64,000 nucleotides of DNA from an uncultured Roseicyclus sp. GTDB taxonomy: Bacteria; Pseudomonadota; Alphaproteobacteria; Rhodobacterales; Rhodobacteraceae. Numbering within the stretch: position 1 is the stretch's first letter; the number at the start of each line of letters is the position of its first letter. This document shows, one piece after another, positions 53,000 to 62,818 of this stretch. The position numbers were made by a program, and so were the translations under genes. The notes under the pieces were generated by a model. That model was given only the letters and a program-made list of their open reading frames with translations, did no database searches and was not told the DNA's origin. The DNA is taken from assembly GCA_947500415.1 (NCBI GenBank), contig CANMRT010000002.1, positions 806,001 through 870,000 on the forward strand, given 5' to 3'.

Positions 53000-53542
53000 T
53001 TAGCTGCGCGTGCTATATTTCGGCAAAGTAATCTCCATCAGCAGATCATCATGCCATACATCGCCCATTTTGAGGGATCGCGGCAGCCGCGCAACGGTTT
53101 CGAATCCGCATGACGTGTAGCAACGGATCGCGCGGTGATTAAACTCCAGCACCCGCAAATCGATGCTGACCAGCTCCATCTCAGTGAACCCGTGGTCCAG
53201 CGTCTGCATGATTGCCTGACGCCCGTATCCGCAACCCAGATCCTCTTCCAGAAACAGGCCCACGGCCATCCGCGCGGTCCGTTCTTCGGGGTCGTGACTG
53301 TGCAGTCGAATTTCACCGACCGCCCGGCCATCAACTTCGATGATGCGCGCGAAGGGATGTTCGCTAAGCCACACAAACCACCCTTCCGAGCGCGCAAGGT
53401 TGGCTGTGGGCGGGATCTCAGGATCGCCCCCGTACATCACGTGGATCTCACGGGACTGCGGCAAGGCGAAGTGTATTTCGATGTCACTTGGCACGGGCCG
53501 GCGCAGCGTGATCTCAAATGCGGTGTCGAGGTCCTTCGGCAT
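53000..53542 (-). CDS. GNAT-family N-acetyltransferase
   Basis: 180 residues. The acetyl-CoA-binding segment reads VGLFLEEDLGCGYGRQAI (a variant of the Q/RxxGxG/A motif), and the C-terminal NHRAIRCYTSCGFETVARLP is the usual RimJ/RimL-type end. It acetylates an amino group on an unknown small molecule or protein. It is downstream of tig on the same strand, with a terminator between them, so transcription is probably separate. Confidence 0.83.
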   Translation of the reverse strand: MPKDLDTAFEITLRRPVPSDIEIHFALPQSREIHVMYGGDPEIPPTANLARSEGWFVWLSEHPFARIIEVDGRAVGEIRLHSHDPEERTARMAVGLFLEEDLGCGYGRQAIMQTLDHGFTEMELVSIDLRVLEFNHRAIRCYTSCGFETVARLPRSLKMGDVWHDDLLMEITLPKYSTRS

Positions 53543-53560
53543 ATCCCAACCCTAAGCAAC

Positions 53561-53591
53561 AAAAAAACGCGCCGCCAAGGGGCGACGCGTT
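53561..53591 (-). terminator. Intrinsic terminator after tig
   Basis: On the minus strand AACGCG and CGCGTT pair, with one mismatch and a further 4-bp stem inside (GGCG/CGCC) and a 4-base loop, followed by seven T. It lies 24 bases past the tig stop. Confidence 0.85.
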
Positions 53592-53615
53592 CACATTTCC
53601 GAACCGGCGTTCGGC

Positions 53616-54941
53616 TTATTCCTCGTCGAGGGCGTCGACGGCAGCTTTGAGGTCATCCTTGGAGACCTCTTTTTCCGTCACCTTGGCCAGCTCGCCGATG
53701 AAATCGACAACCTTGTCTTCAAACAGCGGTGCACGCACCTGTTGCTGTGCGGCCTGGTTCTGCTGGATGAACTCAAAGAACTGACGTTCCTGACCAGGAT
53801 ACTGGCGCGCTTGCGTCATGATCGCCTGCGTCATCTCGGCGTCGGAGACCTGCACATCGTTCTTCTGACCCAGCTCGGCCAGCAGCAGACCCAGCTTCAC
53901 GCGGCGTTCGGCCAGCTTGGTGTGCTCATCGGTGGGCTCGACCTTCTCGTGGTCGTGGCCTTCGACGTCAGGGTTTTCTTCGTGCCACAGCTGGTGGGCG
54001 ATCTGGTCGGCCTCTGCCTGCACCAGCGACGGGGGCAGCTCAAACGACACAACATCATCAAGCTGATCCAGCAGGCCACGCTTCATCACAGCACGCGCGG
54101 CACCGGCATATTCCGCCTGCAATCGCTCAGTGATCTGACCTTTCAGCGCGTCGAGGTCTTCGGCACCGAATTTCTTGGCCAGCTCATCATCAACTTCCGC
54201 CGGAACCGGCTTTTTGATCTCTTTGATGGTGCAGGCGAAAACGGCGGCCTTACCGGCCAGATGCTCGGCCTGATAATCCTCAGGGAAAGACACTTCGACG
54301 TCTTTCTCATCCTTGGCCTTCACACCAACCAGCTGCTCTTCAAAGCCGGGGATGAATTGGCCCGAGCCCAGAACCAGCGGGAAGTCTTCGGCAGACCCGC
54401 CGTCAAAAGCCTCGCCGTCCACGGTGCCAACGAAATCGAACACGACCTGGTCGCCGTCCGCCGCTTTGCCCTTTTTGGTGGCAAAGTTCTGGGCGTTCTC
54501 GGCCAGGTTCTTCAGTGCCTCGTCGATTTCATCGTCGCCGGGCTTCACGACCAGCTTCTCCAGCTTCAGCTTCTTGTAGTCGACGTCCGGGATCTCGGGC
54601 AGTTTCTCGTAGGACATGGCGACAACGATATCGTCGCCCTCTTTCCAGTCTTCGTTCGTCATTTTGACGTCAGGCTGCATCGCCGGGCGATCACCGGATT
54701 CTTCGAGGTGGCCCTGCATCGCCTCATCCACCGATTCCTGCATCGCCTCGCCCATGATCCGGGGGCCGAACTGCTTTTTCAGCAGCGCCATGGGCACTTT
54801 ACCCTTGCGGAAGCCCTTCATCTCAACTTCGGGCTGCGCCTCTTCCAGCTTGGAATTCACGCGCGCTTCAAGGTCTCCGGCGGTGACGGTGATCTGGTAT
54901 TCGCGCTTCAGGCCCTCGGACAGGGTTTCGGTGATCTGCAT
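53616..54941 (-). CDS. tig: Trigger factor, ribosome-associated chaperone
   Basis: 441 residues. The N-terminal ribosome-binding domain has the [17 protein letters not shown] signature (about 43-59); the peptidyl-prolyl isomerase domain (about 155-245, with [19 protein letters not shown]) and a helical chaperone C-domain follow. It binds nascent chains at the tunnel exit. Divergent from the first kinase gene. Confidence 0.96.
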   Translation of the reverse strand: MQITETLSEGLKREYQITVTAGDLEARVNSKLEEAQPEVEMKGFRKGKVPMALLKKQFGPRIMGEAMQESVDEAMQGHLEESGDRPAMQPDVKMTNEDWKEGDDIVVAMSYEKLPEIPDVDYKKLKLEKLVVKPGDDEIDEALKNLAENAQNFATKKGKAADGDQVVFDFVGTVDGEAFDGGSAEDFPLVLGSGQFIPGFEEQLVGVKAKDEKDVEVSFPEDYQAEHLAGKAAVFACTIKEIKKPVPAEVDDELAKKFGAEDLDALKGQITERLQAEYAGAARAVMKRGLLDQLDDVVSFELPPSLVQAEADQIAHQLWHEENPDVEGHDHEKVEPTDEHTKLAERRVKLGLLLAELGQKNDVQVSDAEMTQAIMTQARQYPGQERQFFEFIQQNQAAQQQVRAPLFEDKVVDFIGELAKVTEKEVSKDDLKAAVDALDEE

Positions 54942-55248
54942 GGGTTACCTCGTTTGCGGCGCCTCGGGGCGCGCGGGTTCGTGCGGCATTGAAAATCAGA
55001 CGCCCTTCTAGGGGCGGCTTGGACAGGGCGCAAGGGGGTTGGGGCCATGAAATGCTGGGAAAAAGACCCGCGCATACGCTCACCCGTGTTCACGGCAAGG
55101 CGAGCGGCAAAAACAAACGCGTAAGGGAAACCGGACGTTTACAATTTACCCCGGAATTCGCCATATTCGCAGGAACCACGACCTGAGACCCCTTCGCGCC
55201 TGCTGCCCGCAATAAATGGCGCCCCCTCAAAGGCCGGACCAAAAGAAG
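54942..55248. other. 307-bp divergent region between tig and the first kinase gene
   Basis: It holds the tig promoter (separate entry). On the + strand the kinase start at 55249 is preceded by an AAAAGAAG purine run. I found no clear -35/-10 for the kinase and no other gene in the region. Confidence 0.5.
55005..55033 (-). promoter_or_regulatory. Likely tig promoter
   Basis: On the minus strand TTGCGC and TAGAAG are separated by 17 bases; the -10 lies 64 bases before the tig start. The match to sigma-70 is reasonable. Confidence 0.45.
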
Positions 55249-57507
55249 ATGAGTGACGATCCCGCCAAAACTAAGGTGCTGCCCGATGGCCCTGCAGGCG
55301 AATTGCCTGTGGGCGCTGAGCTGTCGTCAGGCATGTACCGCGTCACCGGCCGTATTGCGGCGGGCGGTTTTGGCATCACCTATGAAGCGCGCGATAACCT
55401 GGACCGGAAGGTTGCGATCAAGGAATGCTTTCCTGCGGGCCTTGCCCTGCGCGCGGGCGATTTCACCGTTTCCGCTGCCAGCGCCTCTACAACCGAACCA
55501 TTTGAGACCGCGCGCAACCTGTTCCTCCGCGAAGCGCGCACACTGGCCGCCCTACGCCATCCCAACATCGTCCACGTCCAGACGTTGTTCGAGGAGAACG
55601 GCACCGCCTATATGGCGATGGACTACATTGAAGGCCGCGATCTACAGCACATCATCGACCATGAGCCGGAAAAGCTGACGCCCGCCTATATCATGGAGCT
55701 GACGCGCACGATCCTGGGTGCGCTCGACTATCTGCACCGCGATGCGCCTGAGCGTGGCAAGGAACGGCTACTGCACCGCGACATCAAGCCTGCCAACATC
55801 CGCATCGACCCGCTCGACATGCCCGTGGTGATCGATTTCGGCGCGGCGCGGCAGGAAACGAAGAACCGTTCGCGCGCGGCGGGAACGTTCCGCGTCGTCT
55901 CGGACGGCTACAGCCCGAACGAATTCTATGTGGCCGGCACCGAACAGGGCCCGGCCTCGGACCTCTATTCGCTGGCCGCAACGCTGCACCATTGCATCGC
56001 AGGCAGCGCCCCTGCCCCCGCCGATGAACGCGCGCAGAAAGTCTCCAACGGCGAGGACGACCCTTACGAGCCCATCGCGGGACGCTTCCCTGACCACGAC
56101 CCCCGTCTTCTGGCGCTGATTGACCGGGCACTCGCCCGCCCGATGCGCGACCGTCCTGCCGATGCCGCCGCCTGGTTCGCGGCGATCCCGGATTCGGCCA
56201 CACGCATTGTAGAAGCAGCCCCCATTGCAGCAGCAGTCGTCGCAACGCCTACCCCGGCCCCCGAACCAAGCAAATCCGGCTTCTGGAAAGGCGCGGCTGT
56301 TGGCGGCGGATTGTTGGCTCTACTGGGCGGCGGCGCCTACTTCGCGATTCCAGGCATTGCGTCTTCAGGCGGCGACAACACTGAAATGCAGGGTCAGCTG
56401 GACGAAATGGCCGCCCAAGCTGCCGAGTTGCAGGCCGAAGTGACATCCGTGGCCGAAGCCCGCGATCTCGCGCAATCCCGCGCTGATGAGTTGGACCAGA
56501 CCGTCGAAGACCTGCGCGCTCAATTGGCAGCTGCGGCAGAAGGCGACGAGGCCGCAACAGCAGAATTGCGCACGCAATTGAACCAGGCCCTGACAGATCA
56601 GGACGGGGCCCGCGAAGCTCAGCGAACGCTTGAGGCCCAGGTGGCTGAACTGGAGTCAGCGCTTGCGATGGCACGCGAAGAAGCCTCCGCCTCCGCCGCG
56701 CCCGAAGATGTCGAACGTTTGGAATCCGCGCGTGCCGCTGCAGAAGCTGAAACTGCCGAGGCCGAAGCGCGCGCAACAACCCTTGCCGCTGAACTCGCGG
56801 CTTTAGAAGCTGTCATTGCGGAATCCGGTTCGGACATCGATCCGGCGGCCCTTGCAGCGCTTGAGACTGAACGCGACACCGCCTTGCGCAATGTCGAACG
56901 CGCGCAATCAGATCTGCAACGTATGGCGGCAGACCTGTCGGAGGCCGAGGCCGAGGCAGATCGCCTGACGATGGAACTCCGCGATGCACGCGCCGAGATC
57001 GAATTGATGCTGGCCAGCGGCACAACTCCAAACCCAGGCCCCAACACGCCCGGCGGCACGGTTGCGGGCGGCGGTGGCGGTTCAGCCGCAAACTGCCCGA
57101 CTTTGGCGGTGACCGGGTCGCAACAACGCTTTACCGGCACCGACATTTACACACCTCAGAACCTCCAGGTTCGCGCCAGCGGCACGCAGAACCTCAGTGC
57201 CTGCACGGACCTGCCGTTCAACGTCACAGGCTTTGTAGACCAGATCCCCGACTACACGCTCTACCTGACCGAGATGGCGCAATTCCGGCGGTTGGAGTTG
57301 GAAGTGATCTCGGATTGCGACACCAACCTGCTGGTCAACACGCAAGACACAGTCTGGCACTTCGACGACAGCACTGGCGAGAATGGCGCACCCCTTCTGA
57401 ATCTGACCGGGCAGGCCGCCATCGAGGGTCGCATCGACATTTGGGTTGGAACCAGCGATGGTGCGGGCTGCGACGCGACACTGGAAGTTGAGACCTGGCT
57501 CAACTGA
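55249..57507 (+). CDS. Transmembrane Ser/Thr protein kinase with coiled coil and CDT-family sensor domain
   Basis: 752 residues from ATG 55249. The kinase domain (about 30-310) has the Gly loop IAAGGFGITYEA, VAIKECFP (Lys58), LLHRDIKPANI (catalytic Asp178) and VIDFGAAR (Asp196), so it should be active. A Pro/Ala hinge leads to one membrane segment at about 346-370. Residues about 378-595 are a long Ala/Glu/Leu coiled coil; after a Gly/Pro hinge, residues 615-752 are the shared domain (NCPTL, LSACTD, DCDTNLLVNTQDTVWHFDD, GRIDIWVGTSDGAGC). The domain is periplasmic. A phosphatase gene and a second kinase gene follow. Confidence 0.85.
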   Translation: MSDDPAKTKVLPDGPAGELPVGAELSSGMYRVTGRIAAGGFGITYEARDNLDRKVAIKECFPAGLALRAGDFTVSAASASTTEPFETARNLFLREARTLAALRHPNIVHVQTLFEENGTAYMAMDYIEGRDLQHIIDHEPEKLTPAYIMELTRTILGALDYLHRDAPERGKERLLHRDIKPANIRIDPLDMPVVIDFGAARQETKNRSRAAGTFRVVSDGYSPNEFYVAGTEQGPASDLYSLAATLHHCIAGSAPAPADERAQKVSNGEDDPYEPIAGRFPDHDPRLLALIDRALARPMRDRPADAAAWFAAIPDSATRIVEAAPIAAAVVATPTPAPEPSKSGFWKGAAVGGGLLALLGGGAYFAIPGIASSGGDNTEMQGQLDEMAAQAAELQAEVTSVAEARDLAQSRADELDQTVEDLRAQLAAAAEGDEAATAELRTQLNQALTDQDGAREAQRTLEAQVAELESALAMAREEASASAAPEDVERLESARAAAEAETAEAEARATTLAAELAALEAVIAESGSDIDPAALAALETERDTALRNVERAQSDLQRMAADLSEAEAEADRLTMELRDARAEIELMLASGTTPNPGPNTPGGTVAGGGGGSAANCPTLAVTGSQQRFTGTDIYTPQNLQVRASGTQNLSACTDLPFNVTGFVDQIPDYTLYLTEMAQFRRLELEVISDCDTNLLVNTQDTVWHFDDSTGENGAPLLNLTGQAAIEGRIDIWVGTSDGAGCDATLEVETWLN

Positions 57508-57528
57508 TCGCCCTTGGGCTTCCGATAA

Positions 57529-58179
57529 CTAGAGCGCGTCTGGATCATACTCCGTGCTGATCCACTCCCGCAGACCAATCGGCCCGTCTTGGACCCGACG
57601 CTCATAGGCCTCCAAAAACCGATCCAATACGCCGGTCTTGGACCAACGCACATGCAGATGGCGCAACCCAAGGGCGCGTTTGGCCTCGGCGACAGGGCGC
57701 CCTTCCACATGAATAGCCCACATCGCGGCTGCCAGTCCGGTGCGATCCGCGCCCGACTTGCAATGGATTAGGGCAGGCTTTTCCAAATCATCGAAGATGT
57801 CCAACAGATGAAGCAAGGGTCGTCGGCGCGGCGCGGCGCGCGCTTGAAATGCGACGTTGCGCAACCGCAATCCCAAGGCTTCGCAGGCCTCAGCCTCGAA
57901 CAGGTGAACCGCCGATTGCGCGGGGCGAAGGCTGATGACCTCAACAATACCACGCGCCTTCCAATCAGCCAGCGTCGCAGCGTTGGGATGGTTCGACCGA
58001 TAGACCCCCGGCGCGATGATGCCCTCGTTGCGCCACCGCCTGCGCAAAAGGCCGTGGTCATTGATGGCTGCAAAGAAGCGGCCCTGCCAGAGGCCCATCT
58101 CGCTATCGATCTCTTGATCGTAGCGCCCGCGTGCCACTTCCCACGCTCCGCGCAGTTTTCCGAAAAAGCTCAGTGCCAT
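57529..58179 (-). CDS. Dual-specificity/tyrosine phosphatase-like protein
   Basis: 216 residues from ATG 58179. The Cys-X5-Arg signature reads HCKSGADRTG, with Cys140 and Arg146. GVYRSNHPNAATLADWKARGI and EVISLRP before it match cyclin-dependent-kinase-inhibitor-3/DSP-type bacterial phosphatases. No membrane segment, so it is cytosolic and on the same side as the kinase domains. It lies on the opposite strand between two kinase genes and is their likely antagonist. Substrate specificity (Tyr, Ser/Thr or other phosphate esters) cannot be read. Confidence 0.82.
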   Translation of the reverse strand: MALSFFGKLRGAWEVARGRYDQEIDSEMGLWQGRFFAAINDHGLLRRRWRNEGIIAPGVYRSNHPNAATLADWKARGIVEVISLRPAQSAVHLFEAEACEALGLRLRNVAFQARAAPRRRPLLHLLDIFDDLEKPALIHCKSGADRTGLAAAMWAIHVEGRPVAEAKRALGLRHLHVRWSKTGVLDRFLEAYERRVQDGPIGLREWISTEYDPDAL

Positions 58180-58296
58180 TTGCTCTGACGTGTCCCAGCG
58201 CGCGTCCGATTGCAAGCCTTGGCCGCGCAACAGTGCCCAGACGTCTGGAAAACATACATTTACAGGGACGCGAACCCGCGCGATTGTGCCCGGGCA

Positions 58297-61200
58297 ATGC
58301 CCAACGATACGCCAAATCCCCGCGGCCCTGACGCCACCACACACATGCTACCAGCAGGAGAGCTTCCGCCGGGCTGGAAACTGTTGGGCGGCCAGTACGA
58401 GATCAAGCGCCTGATCGCTTCGGGCGGCTTCGGGATCACCTATCTGGCGAAAGACACGCTGGACCGTGACGTTGCAGTGAAGGAATGCTTCCCGCTGGGT
58501 CTGGCGCAGCGTGCGGCGCAAACCCATACGGTCAGCGCGACCTCCGCCGGAACCTCGGAACATTTTGAGACGGCGCGCGCGCAATTCCTGCGCGAGGCGC
58601 GGATGCTCGCCCGTCTGCGCCACCCAAACGTCGTGCATGTGCAGACCCTATTCGAGGAAAACGGCACCGCCTATATGGCGATGGATTACATCCACGGCCG
58701 CGACTTGCAGGAAGAGATCGTGGCCAGCGATGCGGACCTGCCGCCGCACAAGGTGCTTGAGCTGGCCCGCGACCTTCTGGGCGCGTTGGAATACGTGCAC
58801 AGCCAATCGGTCCTGCACCGCGATATCAAACCCCAGAACATCCGCATCGACCACTTCGGGATGCCGATGCTGATCGACTTCGGCGCAGCCCGTGCTGAAA
58901 CGCAGGCACGGTCACGGATGGCAGGCACCTTCCGTGTGGTTACAGACGGCTACAGCCCCCATGAATTCTACGTCTCCGGCGCACAGCAGGGCCCCTATTC
59001 GGACCTCTACGCGCTGGCCGCGACGCTGCATCATGTCATCACCGGTGCCGCCCCGGTAGCCGCGGACGAACGCGCCAGCGCCATCGCCACGGGCCAACCA
59101 GACCCCTACCAACCCATCGCCGATGCACATGCTGACCAAGATGGTCGGCTGCTGCATCTGATCGACCGCGCCCTGCGCATGACGCCCGGCGACCGGCCTA
59201 AGGACGCGGCGGCATGGCTGGCCGCGCTTGCCGATGCGCCAACCCGCATGGTTGCCGCTTCCATGGCGACAGACGAAGTGGTTGCAGATACGCCGCCCCG
59301 ACGCGGGCGTTTCCTTGGCGGTGCACTCCTTGGCGGAATACTAGCAGCTTCCATCGGTGGCGGGATCTGGGCCACGCAGCCCGGCTGGCTGAACCCCGGC
59401 ATGGGCGAAATGATGGAAGAAATGGGCCGTCTGGAAGAGGCTTTGGCCGAGGCTGAGCTGGCCCGCGAAACCACCCTGCGCGACCTTGAGACCCTCCAAG
59501 CGTCGCTCACCGAAGCCGAAGACAACCTCGCCCGTCTGGAAGCCGCTGATGGCGATATGGCCGCAACCATGGCCGAGTTGGACGCAGCCCGCGACGCCCG
59601 TGATGCCGCGGCAGCCCAAGTTGCCGATCTGGAACGCACGGTTGAAACGTTGGCCGTTACCCAAGCGGCCCTGGAAGACGCCCGCGCGGCCCGCGATGCC
59701 GCTTCGCAACGGGCCGCTGATTTGGCCGATGATAACGCAACCGCCACCTCGCGCATCGAAGCGTTGGAAGGTGAATTGGCAGAGGCGCAGGAAACGTTGC
59801 GCGCGGCCCAAAGTGCCTCCACCGGATTGACCGAAGAGGTGGAGGCCGCAACCGCAGAAATCGCCCGTTTGGAACAACAGCTCGCCTCAGAACGCACTCG
59901 CGCTGCTGCCTTGGCAGAAGTGGACGCCGATCTGACCGCCGCAGAAACTGCACTGGCGGAGGCGTCCGACGAAATCGCAGCGCTGGAAAGCCGTCTCGCC
60001 GCAGCGGTGGAGGCAGGCGCAAGCACTGACGCCATGGCACAGGAAATGGACCGGCTGGAATCGGCGCTAGAGCTGTCCGAAGCCGAGCGTATGCGCCTGC
60101 TGAATGACCTCGAAGAAGCTGAGGATGCGGCCAATAACACCGATGCCAACGCGTCAGAAATCGACCGCCTGCGGGCCCGGATCACCGCGCTCGAGGCTGA
60201 GAATGCCGCACTGCAAGAGGCGCTGAACATCGCTGAAGAAGCCCTGGCCGAAGCGCTGACAAGCGATGAGATGTATCTGGTTGAGACCGCGACACTCAGC
60301 GCGCCCAATGGTACCTTGTCGCTGTTACCGCGCTTCTCGTGGGACAATGAAACCGTAGGCCTTGTTGACAGTACCGGGGGCATCGCCCTTTTTGACCGCG
60401 AAAGTGGCGCCTACCGCGCCCATCTGGCACGCGGCATTCCTGATGAGATCACGCGGCTTGGTTTCTCCATGTCCGGCGGCTTTGCCATTGCCACCACCGG
60501 TGCGGGCACGCCCAACCGCCTCTACGACATCGCCGCACGGCGCGAGATCTTGCGGTTTGAGCCGACGACCGTAACCACCGCCAACCGCGCCATATCAGGC
60601 AGTGAAAGGCATTTTGTCTACACCCGCGCAAGTGTCGGCGGGCAAACCGACATCGTGTTGGTAAACCTGGCTGAGACAACCATCGGCGCGCCGTCTGAAG
60701 AGATCCTGACTTCGGTGCCCGCCGGAACCTCGGTCCGTGTGACTTTTGCCGAAAACCAGGATCAGATCACCGTCATCACACCCAGCCTTGTACGCATATT
60801 CGCAACGGACGGACGGCTAGTACAAACCGCCGGGAACCGCATCGGGGCGTTCGTTGCGATGTCACCCATGGGTGGCGATCAAGGGCTTTTGGTGCTCCGC
60901 GGGGACGGAACCGTCACACTCTACGACAATGCACTTGACCAACGGGAACTGGCGGAATTTGCACCCGACGGCACCTACACCAGCTACCGTCTTTCAGGCG
61001 ACCGGCTCAGCTTCATGCGCGCCAATGCGACCCGGTGGGAGGTCATCGACCTTGCCGGACGCACGATCCGTGGCGCGGGCGAGTTGCCGGCGGGCGAAGG
61101 CGATGCATTCCTTTCGGTTTCTGCCGACGGCACGATGGTGTTTGTCGGGGCCGCGGGTGACACGCCTGCCCGTCTGGTGGATGTGGCGACGGGCGGCGAA

Positions 61201-61857
61201 ATCCACGACTTCGGCGATGCGGCCCAGGGCTATTTCAGCTTCGACAACAGCCATATTGCGGTCGGCAGCCCCGATACCGCACAGGCGCGCATCGTGCGCC
61301 GCGAAGGGTCACCGCCCGAGATCACCTTTGACGAGCCCGCAATCGTCAGCATCGCCCCGCAGGTCCCCGCACCGGTGGTGCGCATCGACACGGGCGTTTG
61401 CTCGGCGCTTGGGCAGGTTGGCGACAGCGCCGGGATCACCCCCGATTTCCAAGGCCGCTCGCGCCTTTTCCCGGCTCAGGCCGGCGGTGCGATGAACCTT
61501 TCCGAATGCTGGTCGCAATTGCCTGGCGACCTCACCGACATCGTCGAAGCGGCCAACCGCCCGCTTTTCATCGCGCCTCAGCCCGATTTCTCAACATCCA
61601 TTCTCGCAACTTCGCGCCCAATCTCGCTCGACCTATTGGCGCGGTCCAGCTGCGACGCCCAAATCGTCGCGCAATTCGGTCAGACTTGGCGCATCGCCGA
61701 CCCGCTGTCCGTCGATGGCGCGATCCGGTTCAGCGATGCGGGCGACATCAGCCAACCCCTGCGCGTTTGGCTCGCCACCGCCGATGGCGACACCACCTGC
61801 GATGCACTGATCGAGTTGCGTTTGAATGAACCGGACGGCGAAGGTATCGGCGAATAA
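58297..61857 (+). CDS. Large transmembrane Ser/Thr protein kinase with coiled coil, beta-propeller-like region and degenerate CDT domain
   Basis: 1186 residues from ATG 58297 (ATG 58345 is also possible; neither has a strong ribosome site). The kinase domain (about 30-310) has LIASGGFGITYLA, VAVKECFP, VLHRDIKPQNI and LIDFGAAR, all intact and close to the first kinase. One membrane segment lies at about 338-360. Residues about 368-660 are a long coiled coil; about 665-1030 is a beta-rich, repeated strand region resembling a WD/propeller. The end (about 1040-1180) keeps the four-cysteine layout of the shared domain (SSCDAQIVAQFGQTWRIAD, VWLATADGDTTCDA) but has lost the LLVND and DIWVGT signatures. 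Confidence 0.82.
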   Translation: MPNDTPNPRGPDATTHMLPAGELPPGWKLLGGQYEIKRLIASGGFGITYLAKDTLDRDVAVKECFPLGLAQRAAQTHTVSATSAGTSEHFETARAQFLREARMLARLRHPNVVHVQTLFEENGTAYMAMDYIHGRDLQEEIVASDADLPPHKVLELARDLLGALEYVHSQSVLHRDIKPQNIRIDHFGMPMLIDFGAARAETQARSRMAGTFRVVTDGYSPHEFYVSGAQQGPYSDLYALAATLHHVITGAAPVAADERASAIATGQPDPYQPIADAHADQDGRLLHLIDRALRMTPGDRPKDAAAWLAALADAPTRMVAASMATDEVVADTPPRRGRFLGGALLGGILAASIGGGIWATQPGWLNPGMGEMMEEMGRLEEALAEAELARETTLRDLETLQASLTEAEDNLARLEAADGDMAATMAELDAARDARDAAAAQVADLERTVETLAVTQAALEDARAARDAASQRAADLADDNATATSRIEALEGELAEAQETLRAAQSASTGLTEEVEAATAEIARLEQQLASERTRAAALAEVDADLTAAETALAEASDEIAALESRLAAAVEAGASTDAMAQEMDRLESALELSEAERMRLLNDLEEAEDAANNTDANASEIDRLRARITALEAENAALQEALNIAEEALAEALTSDEMYLVETATLSAPNGTLSLLPRFSWDNETVGLVDSTGGIALFDRESGAYRAHLARGIPDEITRLGFSMSGGFAIATTGAGTPNRLYDIAARREILRFEPTTVTTANRAISGSERHFVYTRASVGGQTDIVLVNLAETTIGAPSEEILTSVPAGTSVRVTFAENQDQITVITPSLVRIFATDGRLVQTAGNRIGAFVAMSPMGGDQGLLVLRGDGTVTLYDNALDQRELAEFAPDGTYTSYRLSGDRLSFMRANATRWEVIDLAGRTIRGAGELPAGEGDAFLSVSADGTMVFVGAAGDTPARLVDVATGGEIHDFGDAAQGYFSFDNSHIAVGSPDTAQARIVRREGSPPEITFDEPAIVSIAPQVPAPVVRIDTGVCSALGQVGDSAGITPDFQGRSRLFPAQAGGAMNLSECWSQLPGDLTDIVEAANRPLFIAPQPDFSTSILATSRPISLDLLARSSCDAQIVAQFGQTWRIADPLSVDGAIRFSDAGDISQPLRVWLATADGDTTCDALIELRLNEPDGEGIGE

Positions 61858-61861
61858 AGCC

Positions 61862-62818
61862 CTACGTGACCAACAGATAGACGCTCGACGCGATGATCCA
61901 GATCGACGCCAGCGTCTTGAGCCACAGCGACCCCAGCAACGAAGCGATCCCCTTGGCCAGGAACCCGCCCACGATTGCACCAGGCACAGCGATCAGGGCA
62001 ATTTCCAGCCGCACTAGATCATTCAAGTAGCCGTCCCAGAAACCCACGATCACACAGACCACACTGACCCAAACGGCCACCGCGATGGCCACTTTCGTGG
62101 GGAAACGGCGCAGGATCAGGTAGATGGCAAGGAACTCACCGATACCGACGGAGAACAGCGCCGTCACAGCGCCCCCGATGATCCCAAGGCCCATCAGCAC
62201 CCAAATCTCACCGGGTGACACCCAAAGCTTGCGGTCCTTCGCTGCCTGCCTGCGTTGGACCCATGTGAAGATCAGTAGGGTCACACCCAGCGCCAGCGAG
62301 AAGAACTTGAACCAGATGATAAGCTGGTCGCCCTCAACCTCAACAAAGGCCTGCGTCAGCAGAAGCGCGGGGATGCCCGTGGCCAATGGCGCGAACGTCA
62401 GCGCGGCCAAGGTCTGCGACGAGACCTTTTCATCCCACGCCAGATTGTCTTTCACGAAGATCCCATAGGCCCAGGTCAGCGCCCCGATGGACATACCAAA
62501 GCATTGGATAGTGAAGGAAACGGCCACGCTTTCCTCAGGCTTTAAGGTGGCAATGCGCACCAGTTCCGGCGGGATCATTATGCCGCCGTCCTGCAAGGCC
62601 GCAAAGACCGGTACGAAAACCACGCCGCCCCCGGTGCCCGTCGCATTGGCGATGATCGCGCCCATGATGCCGACGGGAAAGAAGAACCACAGCCCCATCA
62701 TGATCGACAGGTCCAGCGTGCTTTCGCGGAACAGCAGGAAATAAGCTCCCGCCAGAAGGGCAAGATGGATCGGGATCCACGCCTTCACCACAGGCGTCAT
62801 GGCGGATTGCACGGCCAT
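61862..62818 (-). CDS. TauE/SafE (TSUP) family anion permease
   Basis: 318 residues from ATG 62818. Eight or more membrane segments; the characteristic early GIMGAIIANATGTGGGVVFVP, split here, and the second-half IGGAVTALFSVGIGEFLAIYL repeat. Family members move sulfite, sulfoacetate or other sulfonates and small anions. Its start overlaps the stop of the upstream membrane protein gene by one base (TGATG), so they are coupled, and the oxidoreductase is upstream again. Confidence 0.85.
   Translation of the reverse strand: MAVQSAMTPVVKAWIPIHLALLAGAYFLLFRESTLDLSIMMGLWFFFPVGIMGAIIANATGTGGGVVFVPVFAALQDGGIMIPPELVRIATLKPEESVAVSFTIQCFGMSIGALTWAYGIFVKDNLAWDEKVSSQTLAALTFAPLATGIPALLLTQAFVEVEGDQLIIWFKFFSLALGVTLLIFTWVQRRQAAKDRKLWVSPGEIWVLMGLGIIGGAVTALFSVGIGEFLAIYLILRRFPTKVAIAVAVWVSVVCVIVGFWDGYLNDLVRLEIALIAVPGAIVGGFLAKGIASLLGSLWLKTLASIWIIASSVYLLVT

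Noticed and set aside
53095-53110. TTCGAATCC as a possible tRNA T-loop
   Set aside because: It lies in the GNAT coding sequence and no cloverleaf can be formed around it.
59106-60383. Long Ser/Ala-rich open frame on the minus strand inside the second kinase gene
   Set aside because: It is a shadow of the coiled-coil region; composition follows the GC-rich heptad codons of the sense strand and no domain is visible.
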